This document shows positions 51,406 through 60,718 of a DNA stretch of 64,000 nt, piece after piece. Origin of the DNA: Pseudomonas sp. BN411 (lineage in GTDB: Bacteria; Pseudomonadota; Gammaproteobacteria; Pseudomonadales; Pseudomonadaceae). The stretch's first letter is position 1, and each line of letters starts with the position of its first letter. The stretch is taken from contig NZ_SSOM01000069.1 in assembly GCF_029871235.1 (NCBI RefSeq), forward strand, positions 1-64,000, written 5' to 3'. The notes below the pieces were generated by a model. That model saw only the letters and a list, made by a program, of their open reading frames with translations, was not told the origin of the DNA and did no database searches. Both the position numbers and the translations under genes were made by a program.

Positions 51406-52056
51406 ATGACCAACCGCACGCTGAACCTGGACGACGCCCTCTACGGCTATCTCCTCAAGGTTTCGCTGCGGGAGTCGCCCCTCCTCGAACGTCTGCGCGC
51501 TGAAACGGCGGCACTGCCCATGGCCCGCTGGCAGATCGCGCCGGAGCAGGGTCAGTTCATGGCCATGCTGGTCAAGCTCACCGGCGCTCGGCGCATCCTC
51601 GAGGTGGGCACCTTCACCGGCTACAGCGCCCTGTGCATGGCCGCCGAGCTGCCTGACGATGGGCAAATGATCTGCTGTGACCTGCCCGGCGACTACAACG
51701 CCGTCGCCCGTCGTTATTGGCAGGACGCTGGCCTTGCCGGACGCATCGAGCTGCGCCTCGCCCCCGCGCTGGACACTCTCGCGGGTCTGCAAGACGGCAG
51801 TTTCGACCTGATCTTCATCGACGCCGACAAGGCCAATTACCCGGCCTATCTGGAAGAAGCCCTGCGCCTGACGCGCACAGGCGGCCTGATCCTGTTCGAC
51901 AACGTGCTGTGGAGCGGTCGGGTTCTGGAAAGACAGCCGGATGACCCCGACACCCGCGCCATCCAGGCGCTCAATCTGGCCCTGAAGAACGATCAGCGCG
52001 TCGACCTCTCGATGTTGCCGGTGGGTGATGGCCTGACCCTCTGCCGCAAGCGCTGA
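51406..52056 (+). CDS. Class I SAM-dependent O-methyltransferase
   Basis: A 216-residue methyltransferase of the caffeoyl-CoA/catechol O-methyltransferase type (methyltransf_3). Motif I is ILEVGTFTGYSALCMA, the acidic residue binding SAM is in ICCDLPGDY, and DLIFIDADKANYPAYLEEALRL contains the metal-binding Asp residues; LILFDNVLWSG follows. Members methylate catechol-like or other hydroxylated small molecules. The target is unknown. It starts 8 bp after the second lipoprotein gene, so the two may share a transcript. Confidence 0.88.
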   Translation: MTNRTLNLDDALYGYLLKVSLRESPLLERLRAETAALPMARWQIAPEQGQFMAMLVKLTGARRILEVGTFTGYSALCMAAELPDDGQMICCDLPGDYNAVARRYWQDAGLAGRIELRLAPALDTLAGLQDGSFDLIFIDADKANYPAYLEEALRLTRTGGLILFDNVLWSGRVLERQPDDPDTRAIQALNLALKNDQRVDLSMLPVGDGLTLCRKR

Positions 52057-52061
52057 AGGGC

Positions 52062-52382
52062 ATGCCCGAGCCGATCCGCCTTCCGCCCCAGCCTGATGCC
52101 TGCGAACTCTGTGGCCGCGCATCGACGCTGACCCGCCATCACCTGATCCCCAAGGCGCTGCACGACAAGCCCTATGTGCAGAAGCGCTTCGGCAAGAGCG
52201 AGCGCATCACCGCCACCCTCTGGGTCTGCCGTCCCTGCCATAACCAGATCCACAAGCTGTTCAGCGAGAAGGAACTGGCCCTGACCTACAACAACCGCGA
52301 CGCCCTGCTGGGTGACGAGCGCCTGCGCACCTTCGTCGACTGGCTGGCGGGCAAGCCGGCGGGCTTCACCCCGAGGCACTGA
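52062..52382 (+). CDS. Small HNH-type zinc protein
   Basis: A 106-residue protein with two CxxC pairs (Cys14/Cys17 and Cys56/Cys59) holding a zinc, the LTRHHLIPK motif (His26-His27) and CRPCHNQIHKLFS, the HNH pattern of a beta-beta-alpha metal nuclease. It is a stand-alone HNH protein, not linked to phage genes here. The ATG is 6 bp after the methyltransferase stop, and its TGA abuts the ATG of the next sirtuin gene. Confidence 0.82.
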   Translation: MPEPIRLPPQPDACELCGRASTLTRHHLIPKALHDKPYVQKRFGKSERITATLWVCRPCHNQIHKLFSEKELALTYNNRDALLGDERLRTFVDWLAGKPAGFTPRH

Positions 52383-53129
52383 ATGACACGCATCCCCGAC
52401 GACCTTGTCTCCCGCCTACGGAATACCCGCCATCTGGTGATCTTCACCGGCGCCGGCGTTTCCGCGGAGAGCGGAATCCCGACCTTCCGTGACGCCCAGA
52501 CCGGCCTCTGGGCGAAATACCGCCCCGAGGAACTGGCCAGCCCCGAGGGGTTCCGGGCCGATCCGCAGACGGTCTGGGACTGGTACGCCTGGCGCCGTGA
52601 GCGCTGCCTGGCGGTACAGCCCAACCCGGCGCACCTGGCTATCGCTGCACTGGAACAGCGGCTGTCGAAGGTCACCCTGATCACCCAGAACGTCGACGGT
52701 CTCCACCAGCGCGCCGGCAGCACCGCGCCCTTGGAACTGCACGGCAATATCCATCGTCTGAAATGCTTCAAATGCCGTCGCGACGGCGGCGACTGGCCAG
52801 AGGATGTCCGCACCATCCCGCGCTGCGAATGCGGTGGCCTGCTGCGCCCGGCAGTGGTCTGGTTCGGCGAGAGCCTGCCTGAAGCCGTGCTGGAGGCAGC
52901 TGCCGAGGCCAGCCAGGACGCCGACCTGTTCCTCAGCATCGGCACCTCCAGCCTGGTTTACCCGGCGGCAGAGCTGCCATTCCTGGCCAAACGCCACGGC
53001 GCCTATCTGGTGGAAATCAACCCGCAGCCCACGCCCCTCAGCGCGCGTGCCGACCTTTGCCTGCAAGGTGCGGCGGGGGAGGTGATGGCGGCGCTATTGG
53101 CAACCGCCTGGGCTGGTTCGCAGATGTAG
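52383..53129 (+). CDS. Sir2-family NAD-dependent deacylase, class III-like copy
   Basis: A 248-residue sirtuin. GAGVSAESGIPTFRD is at 23-37, QNVDGLH follows, and LHGNIHRLKC carries the catalytic His and the first zinc Cys; a second pair is in RCECGG. Tyr68 and Arg71 in WYAWRRE match the Tyr-x-x-Arg pair of SIRT5/CobB-type desuccinylases, so it probably removes succinyl or malonyl groups as well as acetyl. The stop codon TAG is the first part of a REP-like repeat. Confidence 0.9.
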   Translation: MTRIPDDLVSRLRNTRHLVIFTGAGVSAESGIPTFRDAQTGLWAKYRPEELASPEGFRADPQTVWDWYAWRRERCLAVQPNPAHLAIAALEQRLSKVTLITQNVDGLHQRAGSTAPLELHGNIHRLKCFKCRRDGGDWPEDVRTIPRCECGGLLRPAVVWFGESLPEAVLEAAAEASQDADLFLSIGTSSLVYPAAELPFLAKRHGAYLVEINPQPTPLSARADLCLQGAAGEVMAALLATAWAGSQM

Positions 53130-53205
53130 GATGCGGTAGAGCGAAGCGAAACCCATCATCGGAGCGTTGGATTTCGCTGCGCACTGGCGGAGCGCCTGCA
53201 CCTGA
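53126..53205. repeat. REP-like element (GTAGGATG family)
   Basis: GTAGGATGCGGTAGAGCGAAGCGAAACCCATCATCGGAGCGTTGGATTTCG-like sequence, as at 22152. Its first bases form the stop codon of the second sirtuin gene. Confidence 0.75.
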
Positions 53206-53225
53206 GATTCGCTTGACGCTCGACT

Positions 53226-53567
53226 TCAACGCATCAGGCAATAGTTGACGAGCTGTTCCTCGATGCTCTGCTTCTGGCGCAGGAACAGTGCCACTACGAC
53301 TCGTGCCTCGGGCTCAAGGTAGCGATAGAGGATGCGGTATTCGCCGATATGCAGTTCTCGATAATGGCGAATGCCGAGGAGAGCGGCCTGCTCGCATATT
53401 GGCGCGGCAATCGGGTGTGACTTCAGGCGTTTTTCGGCACTCCTGACCAGCTGGATCAGTCGCAACTGGGCTTCTTCGGGTCCATGGTAGGGCGTGAGGT
53501 GGTGAATCTGGGCGATCAGGCTTTCCTCGGCTGTCGAGGCGTAGGCGATCTCAATCGTTTTGCTCAT
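53226..53567 (-). CDS. RelE/ParE-family toxin
   Basis: A 113-residue toxin-like protein. The C-terminal part [44 protein letters not shown] follows the RelE/ParE pattern of strands with Arg/Tyr residues and ends in a helix. Its start overlaps the end of the antitoxin gene by 17 bp, the usual type II arrangement. The target (ribosome-bound mRNA or gyrase) cannot be decided from sequence alone. Confidence 0.8.
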   Translation of the reverse strand: MSKTIEIAYASTAEESLIAQIHHLTPYHGPEEAQLRLIQLVRSAEKRLKSHPIAAPICEQAALLGIRHYRELHIGEYRILYRYLEPEARVVVALFLRQKQSIEEQLVNYCLMR

Positions 53568-53838
53568 CCTGGGCGGCTCCCGGCGTTTCCTGAGCAGCAG
53601 GGCTGCGCTGCTTGAGTCGTTCCAGCAGGGTGTCACCCGAGATCAAGCGGTCTTCTGCCACATCGCGGTCGGCGAAGGACAGCAATTTGATCAGCGCTAA
53701 CGCTTCGTCACGGCGTTGGCGCTCGGCGTAGGACTCGACCACATAGGCCGGTACGCCATTCTGGGTGATCACCATGGGCTCGCTGAGGTCCAGCGAGGCA
53801 GCATGCTGCTTCAGATAGCTGATGGTCTGGATTTTCAT
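53551..53838 (-). CDS. Phd/YefM-family antitoxin
   Basis: A 95-residue antitoxin. [41 protein letters not shown] is the Phd/YefM DNA-binding fold, where the N-terminal dimer binds the operator; the acidic, Pro-rich C-terminus ([16 protein letters not shown]) would wrap the toxin. GGGAG lies about seven bases before the ATG. It is the first gene of the pair, so autorepression of the operon is expected. Confidence 0.83.
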   Translation of the reverse strand: MKIQTISYLKQHAASLDLSEPMVITQNGVPAYVVESYAERQRRDEALALIKLLSFADRDVAEDRLISGDTLLERLKQRSPAAQETPGAAQDEQND

Positions 53839-53987
53839 GGCATCTCCCAGGTGCTGAGGACGTCGCATCCCGGCGGGATGAAGCGCCCCAAAGAGTGTGA
53901 ATCGATCGGTCCGTTTATAGTCTGAATTCAGACTTTCATCAATTGGAAGTTCGGGCCGAAATTGCCAGTTGAATTGAATGCCGCGCC

Positions 53988-54026
53988 GTAGCGCTGGTGG
54001 AAGTGAAAGGCGACTTCCACCCTACG
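53988..54026. repeat. REP-like hairpin of the RAYT-linked family
   Basis: GTAGCGCTGGTGGAAGTGAAAGG-GACTTCCACCCTACG resembles the two REPs flanking the transposase at 24119 (GTAGGGTGGA...TTTCA..TCCACC). It lies in the gap before the cobalamin riboswitch. Confidence 0.65.
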
Positions 54027-54111
54027 ATCGATTCGTTGGGAAATTGCCTGACCTGCCGTACGCCCTGTCCGATTTGACGCTACCCCGCGCACCCTCTAAC
54101 CTTCGCCGCTG

Positions 54112-54296
54112 CCTCAGGTGCCCCTTGGCTCGTGCCGAAGGGGTGAAACAGGGAAGCCGGTCCATTCCTACGAAGATTCCGGCGCTGCCCCCGCAACGGT
54201 AGGCGAGTCGAATGCCGCAATCGGCCACTGTGCTCCAGCATGGGAAGGCGCGGCACAGGAGCACATCGCTCCACTCGCAAGCCCGGAGACCGGCCT
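54112..54296 (+). promoter_or_regulatory. Cobalamin riboswitch
   Basis: All conserved parts are present in order: GGGGTGAAACAGGGAAGCCGGT, GCTGCCCCCGCAACGGTAGGC, GCCACTG (54224-54230), and the B12 box AGCCCGGAGACCGGC (54280-54294). It precedes btuB and the cob genes and should shut off expression when adenosylcobalamin is plentiful. A GCGGA-TTGT-TCCGC hairpin at about 54314 may be part of the expression platform. Confidence 0.95.
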
Positions 54297-54377
54297 GTCG
54301 CACAAAGGGCATCGCGGATTGTTCCGCATGCAGTACCCACTGAGATGTCGCGCGGGTGGCACGACGGAGATCCAACC

Positions 54378-56267
54378 TTGATTCGCAAGCCTGTCTTCAG
54401 GCCGGCGGCGCTTGCGCTGCTCGGCGGTACTTCCATTTCCCCCTTCCTGGCCGCCGCGCCCCTGACGCTGGACGAACAGGTGGTCACCGCGAACCGTAGC
54501 GAACGGCCGGTGCGCGCCAGCCTGGCCGCCAGCACCGTGATCGAACGCGAAGAGATCGAGCGCAGCCAGGCCCGCTCGGTGCCCGAGCTTCTGCGCAGGG
54601 TGCCGGGCGTGACCCTCAGCAACAACGGCGGGCCGGGCAAGACCACCACACTGTTCATGCGCGGCACCGAATCGGATCACGTGCTGGTGCTGATAGACGG
54701 CGTCAAGGTGGGCTCGGTTAGTTTGGGCATTACCGCATTCCAAGACCTGCCGGTGGAACTGATTGACCGCATTGAAGTGGTTCGCGGTCCGCGTTCAAGC
54801 CTTTACGGCTCTGAAGCCATCGGCGGCGTGATCCAGATTTTCACCCGCAAGGGTGGGGTAGTCGGGCGCGCCAAGCCCTGGTTTTCCGCCGGCTACGGCA
54901 CCCATGACAGTTACGAGGGAAGCGCCGGCGTGGCCGGCGGTGATGACAAAGCCTGGTACAGCCTGGGTGTCAGTAGTCTGGACACCGACGGTATCGATGC
55001 GCTCGACTCGCGCAGCAGCTACCACGAACCTGATTCCGATGGTTACCGCAACTTGTCCAACACTTTGCGAGGTGGCTATCGCTTCGAAAATGGTTGGGAG
55101 CTCGATGGCACTCTGCTTCGCTCTCAAGGCCATAATGACTATGACCGGGTCGCCTCCTTCTATCCGGGGGGAGGTTTGAGTACTAACGCCGATAATGAAC
55201 AACGGGTCATCGGTGGGCGTGCCCGTTATAGCCCGATCGAGCCATGGGAGGTGACCCTGCAGGCCGGTCAGAGCGAGGATCGTTCTCGCGAAGAGATGGG
55301 CGGCCTCTTCTCGTCACGTTTCGATTCCAAGCGGAGCTCGGCCTCCTGGCTGAACGATTTGACGTTAGCCGAGGGGCATGTCTTGACCCTTGGATACGAC
55401 TGGCAGCGTGACGAGGTGAGCAGTTCCGAGGTCTTTGACAAGGACTCCCGATTCAATAGAGGCTGGTTTATCCAGTATTTGGGAGAGCATGGTCGGCAAG
55501 ACTGGCAACTGGCATTACGTCGCGACGATAACGAACAGTTCGGCACTCACGACACTGGCAATGCTGCGTGGGGATATGCGCTTTCCGACTCACTCCGATT
55601 TGGCATGAGCTATGGCACAGCCTTCAAGGCACCCACATTCAACGAGTTGTATTTCCCAAACTACGGCAATCCAAGTCTGGATGCCGAGACATCCGAAACT
55701 TACGAAGTCTCAATTTCAGGCACGCATGTTTGGGGGAATTGGTCCGTCAATGGTTTCCGCAGCCTTGTGGATGATTTGATCGTCCACGATCCCAGCTACG
55801 GCCCAATTGAAAGCTGGAGCGGTAAACCCCGCGGAGGCCCAACCAACATCGGCAAGGCACGCATCGACGGCATCGAACTGGTGCTCGGCAGCCATTGGCT
55901 GGGCTGGGACTGGCAGGCCAACGCGACCCTTCTCGATACCGAGAACCGCGCCCACGACGACAATCACGGCAATGAACTGCCGCGCCGCGCCCGCGAAGTC
56001 TTCAACCTGGACCTCGATCGCCGCATTGGGCGCTTCGGCCTCGGCGCGACCCTGCATGCCGAAGGGCGGCGCTTCGACGACGTGGAAAACGACGACCGCC
56101 TGGCCGGCTATGCCACCGTCGACCTGCGTGGCGAATACTGGCTGACCGAGGAATGGCGCCTGCAAGCCAAGGTGACCAACCTGTTGAACGCCGACTACGA
56201 AACCGCGCTGGACTTCAACCAGCCGGGGCAGGCAGTGTTTTTCACCGTCCGTTACCAAGCTCTGTGA
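54378..56267 (+). CDS. btuB: TonB-dependent cobalamin receptor BtuB
   Basis: A 629-residue outer-membrane receptor. The start is set at a TTG with GGAG about nine bases upstream because it gives a proper signal peptide (IRKPVFRPAALALLGGTSISPFLAAA); an ATG at 54345 is the alternative. The TonB box LTLDEQVVTA follows, then the plug (VPELLRRVPGVTLSNNGG, FMRGTESDHVLVLIDGVKVG, VVRGPRSSLYGSEAIGGVIQI), and a 22-strand barrel ending in an aromatic-rich C-terminus (FFTVRYQAL). The middle (about 54720-55850) has lower GC and different codon use from both ends, which suggests mosaic exchange. It lies directly behind a cobalamin riboswitch. Confidence 0.9.
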   Translation: MIRKPVFRPAALALLGGTSISPFLAAAPLTLDEQVVTANRSERPVRASLAASTVIEREEIERSQARSVPELLRRVPGVTLSNNGGPGKTTTLFMRGTESDHVLVLIDGVKVGSVSLGITAFQDLPVELIDRIEVVRGPRSSLYGSEAIGGVIQIFTRKGGVVGRAKPWFSAGYGTHDSYEGSAGVAGGDDKAWYSLGVSSLDTDGIDALDSRSSYHEPDSDGYRNLSNTLRGGYRFENGWELDGTLLRSQGHNDYDRVASFYPGGGLSTNADNEQRVIGGRARYSPIEPWEVTLQAGQSEDRSREEMGGLFSSRFDSKRSSASWLNDLTLAEGHVLTLGYDWQRDEVSSSEVFDKDSRFNRGWFIQYLGEHGRQDWQLALRRDDNEQFGTHDTGNAAWGYALSDSLRFGMSYGTAFKAPTFNELYFPNYGNPSLDAETSETYEVSISGTHVWGNWSVNGFRSLVDDLIVHDPSYGPIESWSGKPRGGPTNIGKARIDGIELVLGSHWLGWDWQANATLLDTENRAHDDNHGNELPRRAREVFNLDLDRRIGRFGLGATLHAEGRRFDDVENDDRLAGYATVDLRGEYWLTEEWRLQAKVTNLLNADYETALDFNQPGQAVFFTVRYQAL

Positions 56268-56280
56268 CGAGGAACATCTG

Positions 56281-56892
56281 ATGACCGAATCCGCCGACCG
56301 CGACACCCGCCACAAGGCCCGCATGCAACGCAAGAAGGCCGTGATCGACGAGAAGATCGCCCAGGCCCAGGATGAGTACGGCCTGCTGCTGGTGCACACC
56401 GGCAATGGCAAGGGCAAGAGCAGCTCGGCCTTCGGCATGGTCGCCCGTGCCCTCGGCCACGGCCTCAAGGTCGGCGTGGTGCAGTTCATCAAGGGCGGCA
56501 TGTCCACGGGCGAAGAGAACTTCTTCCGCCGCTTCCCTGAAGAAGTCAGCTACCACGTAATGGGCGAGGGCTACACCTGGGACACCCAGGACCGCCAGCG
56601 CGACATCGAGAAAGCACGCGCTGCCTGGGCCGTGGCCCGTGGCCTGCTGGACGATCCGCAAGTAGGCCTGGTGGTACTGGATGAGCTGAATATCGCCCTC
56701 AAGCACGGCTACCTGGAACTGGACGACGTCCTGCGGGACATCGAGTCCCGCCCCGAGCACCAGCACGTGGTCGCCACCGGCCGTGGCGCGCCCCAGGGGC
56801 TGATCGACGCCGCCGACACCGTCACCGAAATGACCCTGGTCAAGCACGCCTTCAAGTCCGGTGTGAAAGCCCAGAAGGGCGTGGAGTTCTGA
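56281..56892 (+). CDS. cobO: Cob(I)yrinic acid a,c-diamide adenosyltransferase
   Basis: A 203-residue CobA/CobO-type enzyme that adds the adenosyl group to cobalt. The P-loop is HTGNGKGKSSSAFG near residues 39-52; RFPEEVSYHVMGEGYTWDTQD and VVLDELNIALKHGYLELDDVL are family hallmarks. It starts 14 bp after btuB and its TGA overlaps the cobB ATG by one base (TGATG). Confidence 0.95.
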   Translation: MTESADRDTRHKARMQRKKAVIDEKIAQAQDEYGLLLVHTGNGKGKSSSAFGMVARALGHGLKVGVVQFIKGGMSTGEENFFRRFPEEVSYHVMGEGYTWDTQDRQRDIEKARAAWAVARGLLDDPQVGLVVLDELNIALKHGYLELDDVLRDIESRPEHQHVVATGRGAPQGLIDAADTVTEMTLVKHAFKSGVKAQKGVEF

Positions 56893-58181
56893 TGTCGCGC
56901 TCCTGCCCCGCACTGCTGATCGCCGCACCCGCCTCCGGCCAGGGCAAGACCACCGTCACTGCCGCCCTGGCCCGCCTGCACGCCCGCCAGGGCAAGCGCG
57001 TGCGGGTGTTCAAGTGCGGACCGGACTTCCTCGACCCGATGATCCTTGCCCGAGCATCCGGGGCTCCGGTCTACCAGTTGGACCTGTGGATGGTGGGCGA
57101 GGCGGAAAGCCGCCGCCTGCTCTGGGAGGCGGCGGGGGAGGCGGACCTGATCCTGATCGAGGGCGTGATGGGGCTGTTCGACGGCTCTCCCTCGGCCGCT
57201 GACCTGGCGCGCCACTTTGGTGTACCGGTACTCGGCGTGATCAATGGCGCCGCCATGGCCCAGACCTTCGGCGCCCTGGCCGTGGGCCTGGCCACTTACC
57301 AGCCGGACCTGCCCTTTGCCGGCGTGCTCGGTAATCGTGTTGGCAGCCAGCGTCATAGCGACTTGATCCGCGACAGCCTGCCGGACTGGATTCGCTGGTA
57401 CGGCGCCCTGCCGCGCAGCGCGGAAGTGGAGCTGCCCAGCCGTCACCTGGGCCTGGTACAGGCCGAAGAACTGGCGGACCTGGACGCGCGCCTCGACGCC
57501 GCCGCCGATGCCCTGGCCGCCAGCGCCGAAGTAGCCTTGCCGCCGGCTGTGAGCTTCGCCGCGCCCGAGGTTCAGGCGGTCGGTGAAGAGCTGGCCGGTG
57601 TGCGCATTGGCGTTGCGCGGGATACCTCCTTCGCCTTCCTCTATCAGGGCAACCTCGACCTGCTGCAGCGACTGGGCGCCGAGCTGGTGTACTTCTCGCC
57701 GCTGGCCGATGAGCACCTGCCCGAGGTGGACAGCCTTTACCTGCCCGGCGGATATCCCGAACTGCATCTGCGCCAGCTGGAAGGCAACCGCGCCATGGCC
57801 GAGGCCATCCGCGCGCACCATGGGGCCGGCAAGCCGATCCTCGCCGAGTGCGGCGGCATGCTCTACCTGCTCGACGCCCTGACCGACGCGAGCGGAGAAA
57901 GCGCCAAACTGGTTGGTCTGCTCTCCGGCCGCGCCACCATGCAGAAGCGCCTGGCGGCGCTGGCCCTGCAGGAAGCACCGCTGCCGGAAGGCAATCTGCG
58001 TGGTCACACCTTCCACCATTCGTTGCTGGATTCACCGCTGGAACCCCTGGTTCGCGGCCTCTGCCCGAATGACAAACCGGTGGCCGAGGCAGTGTTCCGC
58101 AGCGGCCGGCTGACCGCCTCCTACATTCACTTCTACCTGCCGTCCAATCCCCGGGCGGCCGTGGAGCTGTTCCGACCATGA
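56892..58181 (+). CDS. cobB: Cobyrinic/hydrogenobyrinic acid a,c-diamide synthase
   Basis: A 429-residue glutamine amidotransferase that amidates the a and c side chains. The ATP-binding domain begins with APASGQGKTTVTAAL; FKCGPDFLDPMILARASG and EGVMGLFDGSPSAADLARHFGVPVL are typical CobB/CbiA segments. The C-terminal glutaminase domain has the nucleophile Cys in LAECGGMLYL and the His in SYIHFYLPSNP. The name should not be confused with sirtuin CobB. It overlaps bluB by ATGA. Confidence 0.95.
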   Translation: MSRSCPALLIAAPASGQGKTTVTAALARLHARQGKRVRVFKCGPDFLDPMILARASGAPVYQLDLWMVGEAESRRLLWEAAGEADLILIEGVMGLFDGSPSAADLARHFGVPVLGVINGAAMAQTFGALAVGLATYQPDLPFAGVLGNRVGSQRHSDLIRDSLPDWIRWYGALPRSAEVELPSRHLGLVQAEELADLDARLDAAADALAASAEVALPPAVSFAAPEVQAVGEELAGVRIGVARDTSFAFLYQGNLDLLQRLGAELVYFSPLADEHLPEVDSLYLPGGYPELHLRQLEGNRAMAEAIRAHHGAGKPILAECGGMLYLLDALTDASGESAKLVGLLSGRATMQKRLAALALQEAPLPEGNLRGHTFHHSLLDSPLEPLVRGLCPNDKPVAEAVFRSGRLTASYIHFYLPSNPRAAVELFRP

Positions 58182-58828
58182 GCGAACACGCCTTCAGCCC
58201 GGATGAGCGCGCAGCGGTCTACCGGGCCATCGCCGAGCGCCGCGACATGCGCCACTTCAGCGGCGGCGAGGTAGCCCCCGAGCTGCTTGCGCGCTTGCTG
58301 GAGGCGGCCCACCAGGCGCCCAGCGTGGGGCTGATGCAGCCCTGGCGTTTTATCCGCGTCACCGCCAATGAGTTGCGGGAAAACATTCATGCCCTGGTGG
58401 AAGCCGAGCGGGTACGCACCGCCGAAGCCCTGGGCGAACGCTCCGACGAATTCATGCGGCTCAAGGTGGAAGGTATCCGCGACTGCGCTGAACTGCTGGT
58501 GGCGGCCCTGATGGATGGTCGCGAAGCCCATGTGTTCGGTCGCCGCACTCTGCCGGAAATGGACCTCGCGTCGCTTTCCTGCGCCATCCAGAACCTCTGG
58601 CTGGCGGCCCGCGCCGAAGGCCTGGGGATGGGCTGGGTGTCCCTGTTCGATCCTGCGGCCCTGGCCGAACTGCTGGGGATGCCCGAGGGCAGCAAGCCCC
58701 TGGCGGTGCTCTGCCTGGGGCCGGTGACTGAGTTCTACCCAGCGCCCATGCTTGCGCTCGAAGGTTGGGCCCAGCCACGTCCGCTGGCCGAGCTGGTGTT
58801 CGAGAACCATTGGGGGCAGCGTCCATGA
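58178..58828 (+). CDS. bluB: 5,6-dimethylbenzimidazole synthase BluB
   Basis: A 216-residue nitroreductase-fold enzyme that breaks down reduced FMN with oxygen to make the lower ligand of B12. [40 protein letters not shown] and the acidic/serine region [30 protein letters not shown] mark BluB. Its presence implies aerobic lower-ligand synthesis. It overlaps cobB and cobD by ATGA at both ends. Confidence 0.93.
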   Translation: MSEHAFSPDERAAVYRAIAERRDMRHFSGGEVAPELLARLLEAAHQAPSVGLMQPWRFIRVTANELRENIHALVEAERVRTAEALGERSDEFMRLKVEGIRDCAELLVAALMDGREAHVFGRRTLPEMDLASLSCAIQNLWLAARAEGLGMGWVSLFDPAALAELLGMPEGSKPLAVLCLGPVTEFYPAPMLALEGWAQPRPLAELVFENHWGQRP

Positions 58829-59733
58829 GTCTGGGATTGTTCACCCTCGGCGCGGTGGCGCTGGACGCCCTGTTCGGCGAGCCGAAGGGCTGGCACCCGC
58901 TGGTGGCCTTCGGCAAGTTCGCCAACCGCCTGGAGCGCCGCTTCAATCCGGGCGGCCGTGGCTGGCGTAGCCATGGCGTGAGCGCCTGGGTACTGGCGGT
59001 GCTGCCGCTGACTGTAGGCGCCTGGCTGCTCTCGGCGCTGCCTTACATTGGCTGGCTCGTGGGGGTGATCGCCCTCTATGCCGCCATCGGCCTGCGCAGC
59101 CTGAACGAACATGCCGAGCCCGTGGCCAACGCCCTGCAAACGGGCGACCTGCCGGAAGCACGCAAGCGCGTGGGTTACATGGTCAGCCGCGAAACCCGCG
59201 AGCTGGACGAATCCGCCGTGGCCCGCGCCGCCACCGAGTCGGTGCTGGAGAACGGCAGCGATGCGGTGTTCGCCGCGCTGTTCTGGTTCGCCGTGGCCGG
59301 CGCCCCGGGCGTGGTGCTCTATCGGCTGTCCAACACCCTCGATGCCATGTGGGGCTACCGCAACGAGCGCTTCGAGCGCTTCGGCTGGGCGGCGGCGCGC
59401 ATCGACGACGTGCTCAACTACATCCCGGCCCGTCTGGTGGCACTGACCTACGCGCTGCTCGGCAAGACCGCCCTGGCCCTGCGCTGCTGGCGCCGCCAGG
59501 CACCGCAGTGGGACAGCCCCAACGCCGGTCCGGTGATGGCCGCTGGTGCCGGCGCCCTGGGCGTGGCCCTGGGCGGACCTGCCGTCTACCACGGCGAGTT
59601 GCATAAACGACCGGTGCTGGGCGAAGGCCCGGCGGCCCGGGCACAAGACATCAGTCGCGCCATGGACCTGGTGCGGCAGGGCGTGATGCTCTGGTTGGCG
59701 GCACTGATCATCGGAGGCTGGTTCCTTGCTTGA
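58825..59733 (+). CDS. cobD: Adenosylcobinamide-phosphate synthase (CobD/CbiB)
   Basis: A 302-residue inner-membrane enzyme that attaches aminopropanol (phosphate) to cobyric acid. Several hydrophobic segments are evident (about 1-15, 55-90, 150-175, 195-215, 280-302). [55 protein letters not shown] and [14 protein letters not shown] are strongly conserved in the family. The ATG overlaps the bluB stop. It is followed with an 8-bp overlap by cobC. Confidence 0.93.
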   Translation: MSLGLFTLGAVALDALFGEPKGWHPLVAFGKFANRLERRFNPGGRGWRSHGVSAWVLAVLPLTVGAWLLSALPYIGWLVGVIALYAAIGLRSLNEHAEPVANALQTGDLPEARKRVGYMVSRETRELDESAVARAATESVLENGSDAVFAALFWFAVAGAPGVVLYRLSNTLDAMWGYRNERFERFGWAAARIDDVLNYIPARLVALTYALLGKTALALRCWRRQAPQWDSPNAGPVMAAGAGALGVALGGPAVYHGELHKRPVLGEGPAARAQDISRAMDLVRQGVMLWLAALIIGGWFLA

Positions 59734-60718
59734 ACATGGCGGACGGTTGCGCGCAGCGGCGCGGCGCTACGGCATAGCCGAGGCTGACTGGCTCGATCTC
59801 TCTACCGGCATCGCGCCCTATGGCTGGGACTTGCCGGCCATTCCGGCAGCCGCCTGGGCGCGCCTGCCCGAACTGGACGATGGCCTGGAAGAGGCGGCCC
59901 GCCGCTATTACGGCTGTGCATCCCTGCTGCCAGTGGCCGGTTCCCAGGCAGCGATCCAGGCCTTGCCGCGCCTGCGTGAGCGCAGCCGGGTAGGGGTGAT
60001 CTCGCCGTGCTACGCCGAGCACGCTCATGCCTGGCGCCGCGAGGGTCACGAGCTGGAAGCGCTGGATGCGGAAACCGCCGAGCGCGAACTGGAACGATTC
60101 GACGTGCTGCTGGTGGTCAACCCCAACAACCCCACCGGTCAGCGCCTTGACCGGCAGACCCTGCTGGAGTGGCGGGTGCGGCTGGAGGGGAAGGGCGGCT
60201 GGCTGCTGGTGGACGAAGCCTTCATGGACTGCACGCCGCAGGAAAGCCTGGCGGGTGATTGCCCGTTGCCGGGGCTGGTGGTGCTGCGTTCCTTCGGCAA
60301 GTTCTTCGGCCTGGCGGGTATCCGCCTGGGCTTCGTACTGGCCGAGCCGCAGCTGCTGCAGCGGCTCGAAGAGTGGCTCGGCCCCTGGACGGTGAGCGGC
60401 CCGGCGCGCGCACTGGCCAAGGCCCTGCTCGAGGATCAGTCGGGCCAGGCCCGGCAGCGGGAAACCCTGCTGCGGGACGGCCAGCGCCTGGAGAGCCTGT
60501 TGCGCGACTGCGGCCTGCCAGCCAACGGTGGCACCGCATTGTTCCAGCGTCTGCTGCGTGACGACGCGCGGGCCCTGCACGAATTTCTCGCTGCTCGCGG
60601 CATCCTCACCCGGTTGTTCGAAGCACCGCCCAGCCTGCGCTTCGGCCTGCCGCCGGACGAGGCCGGCTGGGAGCGGCTGGGCCGGGTCTTGATCGATTAC
60701 TCCAAGGAGCGTCCATGA
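59726..60718 (+). CDS. cobC: Threonine-phosphate decarboxylase-like CobC
   Basis: A 330-residue PLP-dependent aminotransferase-fold enzyme that makes the aminopropanol phosphate linker. The start is a TTG with GGAGG eight bases upstream, overlapping the end of cob[13 protein letters not shown] is the typical N-terminal segment, [13 protein letters not shown] the substrate loop, LLVDEAFMD binds PLP, and [17 protein letters not shown] contains the Schiff-base Lys. It overlaps cobQ by ATGA. Confidence 0.92.
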   Translation: MLEHGGRLRAAARRYGIAEADWLDLSTGIAPYGWDLPAIPAAAWARLPELDDGLEEAARRYYGCASLLPVAGSQAAIQALPRLRERSRVGVISPCYAEHAHAWRREGHELEALDAETAERELERFDVLLVVNPNNPTGQRLDRQTLLEWRVRLEGKGGWLLVDEAFMDCTPQESLAGDCPLPGLVVLRSFGKFFGLAGIRLGFVLAEPQLLQRLEEWLGPWTVSGPARALAKALLEDQSGQARQRETLLRDGQRLESLLRDCGLPANGGTALFQRLLRDDARALHEFLAARGILTRLFEAPPSLRFGLPPDEAGWERLGRVLIDYSKERP

